Source: Glandiceps talaboti
Lineage: Eukaryota > Hemichordata > Enteropneusta > Spengelidae
Length of the DNA stretch: 64,000 nt
Assembly (NCBI RefSeq): GCF_964340395.1
Contig: NC_135551.1
Location: 24,685,003 to 24,749,002 of the forward strand
Reading direction: 5' to 3'
Both the position numbers and the translations under genes were made by a program. This document shows, piece after piece, positions 30,801 to 62,040 of the stretch. Below the pieces are notes generated by a model. It saw only the letters and a list, made by a program, of their open reading frames with translations. It was not told the origin of the DNA and did not search any database. The stretch's first letter is position 1, and each line of letters begins with the position of its first letter.

Positions 30801-33800
30801 TTTTGGTTTTGGTATTGGTTACATGTTGCTTGCATTATATGCATACTTCGTGCGATACTGGTGGAAACTGCAACTTCTAATGACCATTCCACTGGTTGCA
30901 ATATATTCACTATGGTGGTAAGTAGACGGATATTCATGATTATGATCAGAGATATTTGGTTGCATGTTTGATATCGGCATGTGCACGACATGTTAATGTT
31001 TTACCCAAAGCTATATATGTAGTGAATAACAACAACAAAGTTCCATTCGATGATAACTATCCATGTCTGATCATCTTACGGTTGAGAGAGAAACAAATTG
31101 GGGTTTCAATTACATTGTTGAGACATTAGTCACCAATAATCATTGAAGTGTAATGGTAAATATGCAATATTTTTAGATCTTGAATTTAATAGAGATAAAA
31201 GGACGGTTGAATTGGTTAAGAAATGCATAATATCGTACAGACTTTGGCCATGAAAAAAATGTTTAAAAATATAATCCCAAATTTGTTTTAATCCTGTACA
31301 CAAATCTTTTAATAATGATACTTACAAAGGGTTATCCCAGAATCTCCAAGATGGTTGCTTTCGATGAAAAGAAATGAAGATGCTGAGGAGATTATAAGAA
31401 AATATGCAAAATACAACAAAGTTTCATTACCCGATGACATCTTTGATGAGAGCTGGAAACCGAAAACTGGGAATGGTCAGCAGGTAAACTGTAATAAATC
31501 TTTCACCTTCTTGCTTTAAAATTATACCTTTTTACCTTCCATAAGGGGGAGGGGGTGTTAAAAGCGAAATCCACCAACACTATATACAACACCGAGGGAT
31601 AATATACGATCTACTGTTGTTGAGAATTCTACCTAACGAGTTTAACATATTGATAATACCAAGTGAAAGATATTGCATGCATATTACTTTGTCAGTATAA
31701 GATAATATTTTGTTTGTAATGAAGGAAGACATTTATTCGTAGAGTTGGAAAATGTAAGTATTTGGAGATATTGCTCGATATCATGCATAATGGAAATACG
31801 ACACAGATTCAATGGTCAATATGCTTCACAATAAATCAATATGAAACTTACAAGTGACCTTCAGTTACAATTCTACATTTCCTTCTTCACCCCCCCCCAT
31901 CCACATTATTATTAGTTATCACTATGTTATATCTTACTCTTGGTTAGGTTAACAAATATGAGGACCGCAAATATGGTGTAACTGATCTGTTCAGACTTCC
32001 AAACACGAGAAAAAAGACTCTTATCCTGTTCTACTGCTGGTAAGGTTCCATCTAAATCTTTCAAAGGACAATGATATATGCTTATTGCATAATTGGTTAG
32101 TATGCGAGTATATTGCTAGCATATTAAGTACCCTTACTTGCAAATCATCTTACAAAATTTATTGCGTTTTCATTATATCAAGAATTTGATAAATGAAAGA
32201 ATACTTTGTGGAGCTCGAGTCATGCGCTGGCCTCGCTGGTGCAATTTATCCTGATCAGCTTAAGTCTTTGGGCAATATTTGAACCACGATTATGCCTCAC
32301 CTAGGCAGACTGTATAAGTGGGGATCTGGCAGGATATAGGTTGTAGTGTAATGTGAATGCTCTCATTATATGCACTCATAGAGACTGCAATGGATTGTAC
32401 GCTCCTCAGTGAGTTTGGGAATGGGCCGATGTGCAACTACAGGTCTATGCTGGCGGTAATAAATATTAAGCACTTTGAGCACAGTTGTGGTTAAGAGCAT
32501 ATAAAAAGTAACATTGAACAATATTATTATTTATATGGCTAAAAAATTTTATACTGAAATTCTATAATAAATAGCACAATAAGCATTATCGTTAGGTAAT
32601 GTTCTCAATTAGCAATTGCAAACTAACTTATAGAGTACATTTTTAAATCCGGTTTTGTTTCTCTATTCCAATGAACAGGGTTGTCATTACACTTGTGTAC
32701 TATGGTCTATCCTTCAATACGTCCAATCTAGGCGGTGATGATTACGTAAATTGCTTCCTAGCTGGTGCAGTTGAAATCCCTGCATATGGTCTAGGCATTC
32801 TTCTTTTGGACGCGAAAAGATTTGGTCGTCGGTGGTCCATGTTTTATACATTAGTAGTCGCTGGGGTTTGTTGTATTGCAGCAGCGTTTGTGCCACCTTG
32901 TAAGTAAAATACAAATCGTTAACTTTTATTTTAACATATTTACAATAGTAGTATTGAATAGAAGGTTATGGTACCATGTTCATGCACACATGCCCTTGAC
33001 CTCATTTCCACGTACTATGTACTACTCATGACAACCATAGGGATCTTTATTTCACATAATGTAGCATTTTATTATAATACAATCAGCAAGTACTGTATCC
33101 TTAAGATTATAATAAACCAATACATTTACTCTGAAGACTGCTTATAATAATAACATACATGTATGGGATATATACATTTGAACTGGAAAAGGTTGGGCAA
33201 AAATCAAGAAATATGTAGATAGCAAGAAAAATATATAGATTCCATTGAATGCTGGCAGAGTAAACAACTCAGTAGCCTTTAACTAATAGTTATAATACAC
33301 CTCAGAGCACATTTACTGTTTTATTAGGAGTTTTGGTTAACTTTACCGAGGACAAAATAATTGATGGGTTAAACCAAAACTGTCCTAATAAAAACAGTAA
33401 ATGGTCGAGGACGTGTGCTATAACGATGTTATACTTCGAATTCGACGAGGTTTTAGGTTTTTCACCAGAAAGTCAACCTTGTTATCTACAGCTCTGTTAT
33501 ATAACCTCTTACCCATCCATTATCATGTTAATTACAAACTTCGCTATAGAAATCCCATCCCGCATATCTCGGCAAATGATCTGATGTTTTTCCAACAGTT
33601 CAGTGTGAAATCCATTAACCTGGCAAAGACTCGTACTGCAACAAAATTACAGTCCCAATTCGAACAGTTTTTTTCCGTTTTTACCCGCCCATAGCTCTGT
33701 TGCTAACCCTGGTGCACATACGCATTGTCATGTCAGTGAACAAATTCTATATGGAAACCTGCTTACTGCACAAGTCACTTTGTAGTGAAGTAGTTATAGA

Positions 33801-35528
33801 GCAAGTCTTTGAATAGATAGGTACAGAGCTTAGAGGTACTGTGTTCGAGACCCAGCAAAGTAAGGGCGAACTTTTACACGTACATTACAGAATGGCAGGT
33901 GCAGAATTAGATAGTAGAACACGGTTTTAGGAGGGCATTGTAACAGTTAGCAAGTTGGGGTCAGTGCTATAGAAATGATTTGCTTGCTGAAGACAGTTAG
34001 ATTCATTCACTAGTTGAAAGTGTTAGCGGACAGTTCCTTTTAGGGATTAACGGTATGCAGACACTTTCTTTGTGTAAAAGTGTCCCGTTAACTAAAAAGT
34101 GTCCGCTAAATGAAATTAAGAGCACAGTTGAAGCAATGGGGAAGAGTTGGAAAGAGGGAACCCTACAAGAGTCGATGACTATTTAAGATCTAACTTGAGA
34201 GATTGTGTAGAAACAGTTGCAATCTATGAAATCTATAAAAGAATCAATTACAAATTTATCATCTGGAATGCAATGAAATCTTAAATATAATTTGCTTTTT
34301 TTCAGGTGGAGACCTTGTATGGTTTGGTATAACATTGACAATGATAAGCAAGTTTTCAATCACCTCATCATTTGGTATGGTGTATGTGTACACGGCTGAA
34401 TTGTACCCAACTCCAGTAAGGTGAGGATGGACATAACCCCTCTTCTCTAAAATTCATAATCTCACAATTTCCTTGTTCATGAAGTAAGAGTAGAATTCTC
34501 TGACCATTTAAATATTATAATTATAAAAAGAAGTTTCAGAACCATGGGTATACTTTTGTCCAAGGAAATATTTATATGTTTTCTCAAACACTCTTCTCTC
34601 TCAAAAATCAATCACCTGCACATGGGTAACTGACTGCCCCTGACATTTAACAAGACTCAAGACCAACTCTTTACACAATGCATTAATATACACAGGTGCC
34701 TCGGCGTCGGTCTGTGCTCTATGTGTGCCCGTGTTGGTGGGATGTTGGCCCCACAGCTGTTACTGATGGGAGAACTGTGGACTAAGCTGCCGCCTTTTGT
34801 GTTTGGGTCTGCATCAATCATCGCTGGATTTGTTACTTTGTCCTTGCCGGAAACCCGGGGAATTAACCTGCTGGAAACCCTGGAAGAAGGAGAGCAATTT
34901 GGAAAGTATGTTTCGTTATCCAAAAAAAAATTAAAGTGAAAAATGATATTTTGTGACCTTTGAAATTGAAACACAACTGTATTTTATGGACAGCATACAG
35001 AATGTCAATAATAAGGTTTAATTTTAAAATATTTATTTATATTTTATCATCTAAATGCAATGTATCGATATTTCATCTAAAGTGTACGCTCCAAAGCTCA
35101 ATAAAGAATATCTGATTAAAAAAACAACTATTATGTAAATGTCCACTGTCACTAAAATCGCATCGACCACAAGTGTACGTACAGAAAAAAGTATGTTTTA
35201 ATACACCTGAACAAACCTGGCGTATATAATATGAGGGTTTTAATTTCAGGACTTGTTATAAATCTTGTAATTCAACACCCAAAAACATAAGTTATGTTTC
35301 ACCATACACTCTTTACTTGTTTTACATAATGCTGCTGCACGTCAACTAAATTTAAACGTTAGCTAAAAATTATATATTATGTGATTAATTATTATATCAA
35401 TTTTACTTTGTATTATCACTTTTAGAAAACAGGAAAGAGAAGAAACAACCAGTAGTTGCCTAGCAGGTGGAGAAGTCAGAAGAGTGAAATTAGTTGTAAC
35501 AGATGATATTGCTATGGATTCTATTTAA
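27816..35528 (+). CDS. SLC22-B: organic ion/carnitine transporter-like MFS protein
   Basis: Complete 10-exon model, 588 aa: 27816-28256, 28885-28991, 29347-29501, 30749-30917, 31330-31483, 31948-32039, 32679-32899, 34306-34420, 34696-34905, 35426-35528. All introns are GT-AG and phases are continuous. The first acceptor (TTTTTTTAG) ends one base before the ATG, so a 5' UTR intron is likely. Residues ~20-43 are helix 1. Loop ~44-147 has sequons at N67, N78, N103 and N122 and ends [18 protein letters not shown] follows at 148. VVDRFGR (~180-186) is the MFS loop-2 signature. Then [10 protein letters not shown] (~292-301), [20 protein letters not shown] (~385), [29 protein letters not shown] and [12 protein letters not shown]. 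The polar tail is 555-588. Predicted plasma-membrane facilitator; substrate unknown. Exon lengths and phases match SLC22-A except for small indels. AATAAA at 36321 is a possible polyadenylation signal. Confidence 0.94.
29522..29692. mobile_element. Hairpin MITE in SLC22-B intron 3
   Basis: The left half, TATAATCCCACTAAAGCAAT through GTATGATTCCGCGGA, is mirrored by GGAATCATACTAGGAATATT through GGGGGATTATATA. A related inverted segment occurs at 51003-51060. Confidence 0.65.
29700..30700. other. SLC22-B intron 3, remainder
   Basis: No exon or recognised element. Confidence 0.4.
32205..32535 (+). mobile_element. SINE-like or LINE 3'-end copy in SLC22-B intron 6
   Basis: The segment with CACCTAGGCAGACTGTATAA, GTGGGGATCTGGCAGGATAT and GAGCACAGTTGTGGTTAAGA, ending in an AATATTATTATTTAT tail, has the layout of a short retroposon with an ATT-type tail. 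Family not named. Confidence 0.45.
33313..33400. repeat. Fold-back hairpin, arms TTACTGTTTTATTAGG
   Basis: TTACTGTTTTATTAGGAGTT plus TTGGTTAAC is mirrored by GTTAAACCAAAAC plus TGTCCTAATAAAAACAGTAA, with a loop of about 27 bp, in SLC22-B intron 7. Confidence 0.75.
34024..34108. repeat. Fold-back hairpin, ends TAGCGGACA
   Basis: The ends TAGCGGACA and TGTCCGCTA enclose a nested complement (AACGG...CCGTT, ACACTTT...AAAGTGT). Small palindromic MITE in SLC22-B intron 7. Confidence 0.75.
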
Positions 35529-36380
35529 AATGGATGAGAATCAGAAATACCTCCGGGTCATAAAACGTCATAATTCTACCATTGGCGGAACACAGGCCAA
35601 TAGGTCTTTAGATTAATACATTGCCTTTACACATCTTGATGTTAGCAGTGGAAACCACAAAATTCAATGTAGTTTTGTTACCAATGTGGTGGTAGCAGTG
35701 GGATAGTTATTACTAGTGAATGAGTCTCAGATGCAGATCTCTTTTCATTTCTGACTATATTAAACCATGTTGATGAAATATTATGAGGGTCGCGAAAAAG
35801 GATATTGCAGATGGACAATTTTTTAGAAAATGGAAACGAGGGAGGGGCATATTTTACACGACAAACAGTACTTGATTTTCTCCCCCCCCCCTGTCATTAC
35901 TGAAGGCTTCATAACACGATTTTAAATTCCAAACATAATTTTAAATTTCACATTATATTTCTTTTGTAAGGCAAGGTATTGTAAAATTGGGTAAACCAGT
36001 GTATTATTTCTACGCTAGTGTTTACAATGATATATTACTTTGATATTTCAGGCCAGTGAAATTACTATAGATATATTTGTAATAACATATGGTGTGGGTG
36101 CATGCTATTTTGAGTGGAGTTTGATGCATATATTGACATATATTTCCTACATTTAAAAATAGATGTTTTGGACACAGGTAAATGGTGAATGTGTTGTCTT
36201 TGTAGTACTTTACTTATACCTTTACATTGTTTTCGTATAGCTGATTATTCCATCCTTTTATTCAGTTTTACATCAATAATTACATATTATTGCTCAAGAG
36301 GGAGAAACAATATATAGGCTAATAAAATATAGATAATGTTATTTAGTTGTATGTGTGTTAATGTATAAACTCAAAACCTC
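35529..36380. other. SLC22-B 3' UTR and downstream sequence
   Basis: Follows the TAA stop. ATTAAA near 35758 and AATAAA at 36321-36326 are possible polyadenylation signals. No other gene. Confidence 0.4.
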
Positions 36381-36834
36381 GGGGGGGGGAGTACTCCGGT
36401 GGGTAATGGGTACATATGTACCCTGGTGGACAAAAATTACAACCACAAACTCTACAAAAATTAAAAAATAGGGGTCAAAAGTTAATATTGTAGCCAGAAA
36501 AAGGGGTCAATTGTCATGGGTTTTGAACACTTTTGATACACATTCACGTTATACGTACATGCTCCACATGCTCATCGCTTGTTCATTGGTTGCCTGGGGC
36601 GGGGAGAGGGGCGCCTACTTCTGATAAAGATGACTGAAAACAACTCCTTGTAACAACATTGTTCAAAATATAGGGTCAGACGGCGTACGTGCATTCAAGG
36701 AGGTGGGTCAAACCTCTACATAATGCTTTAAAAATCAAGATTCAAAAGTTTACATGAGTCGAAAAAGGGGGGGGGGGTGTTCAAAACCGCGGTACATACG
36801 TATATACCCTTTCTATGGGAGTACCCCCCCCCCG
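36381..36834. mobile_element. MITE-like element with G-run/GTACTCC inverted ends
   Basis: The left end is CGGGGGGGGGAGTACTCC; the right end is the inverse, GGGAGTACCCCCCCCCC, then G. CAAAAC lies at 36372-36377 and again at 36835-36840, close to the two ends, and may be an imperfect target duplication. The subterminal words TTTTGAACAC and GGGTTTTGAACAC occur inside. No coding capacity. Confidence 0.6.
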
Positions 36835-36840
36835 CAAAAC

Positions 36841-39650
36841 TATACAACACATTATCAAGACATATTACTCACTCTATGTATGAATATTGTTAAAATATAT
36901 CACCATAACTTTTTATTATGTTCTATATCGCAAACTAAGGAAAAAACATTGTCTCAAGTTTCATGGAACAGCTGCACTTTTACCGTATAGTTTGCTACAT
37001 TTTCCGACGTTTGGCTTGTCTATATACTGGACAGGCATTTCATGTAAATAGATCGTAAAATGGGAAGAATGTATTTATTTACAATCTATCAAAATGGCTA
37101 CATCAGAGGAACGCATGACGTTTAAAAAATAATAATCTATTTGGTATCGAGATTTTAGCTAATGTTTTGAGCAAATCTTTCTAAATTTACCAACACCAAC
37201 TAACGGCACGCGGACGGCATATTAGTTGAAGGCACTTTATTCATTGAATTTAAATTGTACAAAATGTTAGGTAAGTGTTTTAGAAGCTATCATCTACTTA
37301 AGTCAATAATTTACCAATCCTATAATATAGATTTGCGGATCTGTAGCAGTCAATTTGGAACACGTTTGCATTTACAATACTACACAAGATTCAATTAACA
37401 CTATAAATAGTATGATGGATGAAGAGTGACAATTATTGAATTCACCGGGTTTCATTTGTAGTGATGTGCAATTGATATGTAAAAAATTGCCATACGACTA
37501 TCACAAGTCGCCATATTCCTATCTCTAAAATTGGCCAGGCTCTTTATGTCTGAAATTGATTCGCTGGCTCTGTACAATCGATAGATAACATGCTTACTCG
37601 TGTTACAACATGCTTATGAACACATAGTGCAGAGGTATCAATCATATTATCAGTCATAAGAAATCGAGCCATTTAAATAACAAACGCATATATATAGACA
37701 GTGCTGTAATTTTACCATCAAATTCCGAATGTTAGTATGACCTACATGCATAATACTTTCAGTATTACTAAAAATATACTTACCCACTGTACCATAACAC
37801 ATCACAATTTATGGACATCCATTCATTGTCAAATGTAGAGCAAAACGCAGTAAAATTCATTCATTGTAATATATCACTTTACAATGCATGAGTAACTTTT
37901 GAAGGGCTCCACGAAGATAGTGTCATATGATGTCACTTTACCGGAAGTGACGAAATGAAGCATTGCTAAATGGTTGCAATGTCGTCTGCTGTGAATGTTA
38001 AAATACAATTACTATATTTGTACAGTAAGGAAAGTATCCAGAATTGAAATTAACAATAATCAGAAACTAATTAATTCAAACAAATTATGCTTATGGGACT
38101 AGAAATGATAGAAAAGTCAGGAATAAATCATTTTGTAATTGAAATGCAAATAGCTCTCCGCTAATGAAAATGTACCAAATTCAAAGAAAAGACACCAAAG
38201 ATAATTATATATCAGAATATCAGTCAAATGTAGTATATTGCTGCTTCGACAAAGGCTCAATGAAGCCCCAGTATAATCGTGATATACAACAGTTGGGAAC
38301 ATACAGTATGACGTATTAGTACTAGTACTGCATATACCCCTCCCTCTCATCCCAACAGGTGAAAGGGTAAAGGTCGAACATCTACATTTCGGCCTCACGA
38401 TTATCTCTCTATAACTAGGATAATGTGCATGCAGATTCTCAATGACTTATTAGAGTACTTCAATACAACGAGTTTGTGCAAAATACTTTTCTAAATATAC
38501 CTGCTGTTATTGGTGGGGCACTATATACCTCATGTATCACAGTCGATGTATATTTAGATGTCATTCCCCAATATTTTTCTTCGTTCAGCCAAGGAAAATA
38601 CGAGTGACCTAATAAGGGGTCTTTGTGACTACGAGTCGACAGACGAGTAGTGACAACCCTTAGCTTAGGTCACAAGTATTTGCAAGGCCACTCAGCATTT
38701 ATATAATCTTTTTAATGATTTTATGTCACAATCATGCCTAGCCTATAATGCTATGCTGTTAGACAACATACCAGTTACAGTCTTGATATAGGCTGCCGGA
38801 ATTCAGTTTTAGAACGGTAGGAGAACAAATCTCCTTTTTTTCTGGCAATACCAAACTGTTCTCTAGATATTTCAACATCTCACCAAATTAAAGCGAATTA
38901 GATATCTTGGCCGAGTACTAGTATAATTATGCACATGTGAAGCGAAGAATTTAGGAGACAATATCACAGCAAACCAATGTATCGGCCATTTTCATGCAGA
39001 GAGCACAGTACAGACAAAGAATACCAACATGGCACAATGTCATTGGACAACAACTGCATGCCACCTTATATTTTCATTTAGGCACGAGAGTAACATGAAC
39101 TAATTAGGCCCAAAAGCCTTAACAATATAAAAGGAAGGATAAAAATTGTGGAAATCTTCGCAAGAATGCCTCCTGTTCCCTGTGGTATAACGGCTCAATT
39201 AAATAACACGTGTTCAGTACGTGTTTAGTGAAGTATAGGGAAAGTTTAAATAATCAATATATATCTATGTAAATACCTATACATCTTGGACATCAGAATG
39301 ACGGGCTGTTGTTATGACAATTGATGTTTTATGTTTGGTGTTGTACGTAGAATTCAAGTAAAAAGCTTTACATTTCCTGAAATATCTGCAATTGTTTGAC
39401 ATAATTCACTTTTTGTTTTATCATGTTTTGTTTTTATGTTGATTAATATCGTATTTATAAATATTACCGTGGCTTGTCCTTGGTGTTTGACGAATACATT
39501 ATATACATGCATTGTCAACTAGTCAGCCTTTATTTATGCATACATTCCTGTTGACTTTGCAACATATTTCACTGGCCGTGAGATGTTTGATTGCAATTAT
39601 TGTCACTCTGACAGCTGTGTTCAACGGTAACAATAATAATGATTTCATTT
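36841..39650. other. Intergenic between SLC22-B and ZP-A; no gene seen
   Basis: AT-rich with no supported exon. It contains one fold-back hairpin (38596-38681). Confidence 0.45.
38596..38681. repeat. Fold-back hairpin around GTCGAC
   Basis: AAATACGAGTGACCTAATAA...GTGACTACGAGTC is mirrored by GACGAGTAGTGACAACCCTT...TTAGGTCACAAGTATTT; imperfect palindrome of about 86 bp. Confidence 0.65.
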
Positions 39651-39657
39651 GTTGAAG

Positions 39658-39667
39658 TCTATTTAAG
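39658..39667 (+). promoter_or_regulatory. TATA-like box of ZP-A
   Basis: TCTATTTAAG lies about 70 bp upstream of the ZP-A ATG, a spacing that would leave a short 5' UTR. Inference from position only. Confidence 0.3.
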
Positions 39668-39733
39668 AAAACCCCGTTGAAATACAGAATGTTAGTATTG
39701 AATAGTGGACCAGGCGTAAACAACGTTGCAACC

Positions 39734-45068
<5,335 letters not shown>

Positions 45069-45146
45069 ATGAATGGAACATAGTCCAAAGGTGGCAGAGA
45101 TGCAGGTATCTATATTGAGTAATGCACAATCGTTCACTTAATGAAC

Positions 45147-45152
45147 TAATAA
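45147..45152 (+). terminator. AATAAA polyadenylation signal of ZP-A
   Basis: Perfect hexamer about 80 nt after the stop. It is followed from about 45176 by a GT-rich stretch and a (TTTG)n tract that could supply the downstream GU-rich element. Confidence 0.6.
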
Positions 45153-45198
45153 ATGCATCACTACTGAATATCATTTGTGTGTGCTTGTGTAGTTTTAT

Positions 45199-45358
45199 TT
45201 GTTTGTTTGTTTATTTGTTTGTTTGTCTGTTTTGTTTGTTTGTTTTTCTGTTTGTTTGTTTGTTTGTTTGTTTGTTTGTTTGTTTGTTTGTTTGTTTGTT
45301 TGTTTGTTTGTTTGTTTGTTTGTTTGTTTGCTTGCTTGTGTGTGTGTGTGTGTGTGAG
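45199..45358. repeat. (TTTG)n(TG)n microsatellite
   Basis: TTTG run passing into TG. The Phe/Val/Cys/Leu ORFs are artefacts. Confidence 0.95.
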
Positions 45359-45399
45359 TGAGTGACATATGTGTGTTCGTTTCGATCTGCTTCTTTTTC

Positions 45400-47068
45400 C
45401 TGCCAATATTATTGTATTATAATTGTATTTTGTGTTTGGAGTTCATCAATGGACCTTTTGTATACGATAATTGCTTTGTTTATATATGGTTACACCACGA
45501 CTGACACAGCGTATGGGAATGGCGCTATGAGAATGGACCGAGTCCGTCCGAAAACAAACCGATTTTTGGCACCCATGTCTCAATTTCAACCAAACCTGGT
45601 AAGGTGTCAGGTACCATAGGAGACATATGGACAATGTTTTATTTTGCGATCTTCGTTACCATTGTAGCCGAACAGCAGCCATGGTTGTAAAAATGACCGT
45701 TTTCAGCAATTAATACTCAGAGACGCCATTAAAGTATGATAAAAGAAACTTAAACAACACGTAAACTTACACTCAGAAAGATATAATTGAGACAATTTAA
45801 CTTCCCAATATATTTTATTGACCATCGAAATAAAACATATTTTTGAACACCATCACCAAAATAATCAACAAAATGAACACTTTATGCAAACAAAGTGGTT
45901 GTAACCTTTTGATTACTGTCTGTCTAAGTGTTTGTTACCGGATTTGTCTCGTCACTATTATTAGTTGACACGTTCTGAACGGATGTAACAATGAAACATA
46001 GTGGGATGATTATTTTGTTATTTGAATGCGGTCACCCGGACTTTTTTATGAATAGAACTTACAGAAAATGAAGCACCTTCTTAGCTAAAGCCTGTTTACT
46101 GAATAGTTGGTAACTCCGCATTTATCGCAGTATGCATCTCGAAATTAAAAGTCTTATATACACTTTTATTTCAACTTTATTCAAGGCAACTCTAAACCCA
46201 TTATGTAAGTTAAATAACATATCAGGGGTCACCATACAAATGTTTGATATAAGGGTATATCAGTTATATATCAAATTTAAGTCATTTTAGAATCCAATAT
46301 GGCCACCGAATACTGTGTTTATTCTATGGGAAAATGACAAAGTCGAAGAACCCTTATCATTAATATATTATTTTGAAGGACCAGTTACAGGCTTTGATGT
46401 GGCAAAGAACTTTGATTTGAAGGGGCCTCTAGGTGCACAAAATACGTTACGTCAGGACAACGTGATTCATGACGTTTGAATAGATAGGTTATCATTCAGC
46501 CATTTAAACATCTAGCCTACACTGCCACTATCACCATTGATTAAATAGGGGCTAGCGTTAATTTAATTGAAACAGTTTATGGAGTTCGTGTGAGATGGAT
46601 ATCTATAAATTAATATTAAAGTTACAACCATTTTGTAATTCACAAAGTTTAACAAATCAAATTTAACATGAATAAGTTAACAAAACTAATAATAAATATA
46701 TAAATATAAAATATGTGTGAATTGGAAAAAATACCCTCAAATATCCCCATTCTGCTGCAATCTGATTTTCGGCCTGTCAAAAACTATGAAATGGCTACTG
46801 GACAATTAAAGCTAATCTTGATATTGATGACACGTGATCTAATAAATCATGTAATGATATGAATAAATATTACCATAAAATAACAGATAAATGATTATTT
46901 TTCAATCTTAATAAAGTTGAATCCACCACCATAATGAATTATAATTTTTTAGTTATTTGATAAACATGATTGTAATAAATATATTATATAATAATTTAAG
47001 AGGAAAAGTTTCAATGAATTATTGCTTATTAATTTTCCGTCAGTGTCGTCATTTCCAGTGCTTCCTTC
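45400..47068. other. Intergenic between the convergent ZP genes
   Basis: About 2 kb between the two stop codons. It should contain the ZP-B 3' UTR on the minus strand, but no consensus signal close to its stop was found. No other gene. Confidence 0.5.
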
Positions 47069-62031
<14,963 letters not shown>

Positions 62032-62040
62032 CTGTGGTGG

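Noticed and set aside
33333-33694. Two overlapping plus-strand ORFs in SLC22-B intron 7
   Set aside because: They begin in a fold-back hairpin, show no family motif and would interrupt the conserved exon 7 to exon 8 junction.
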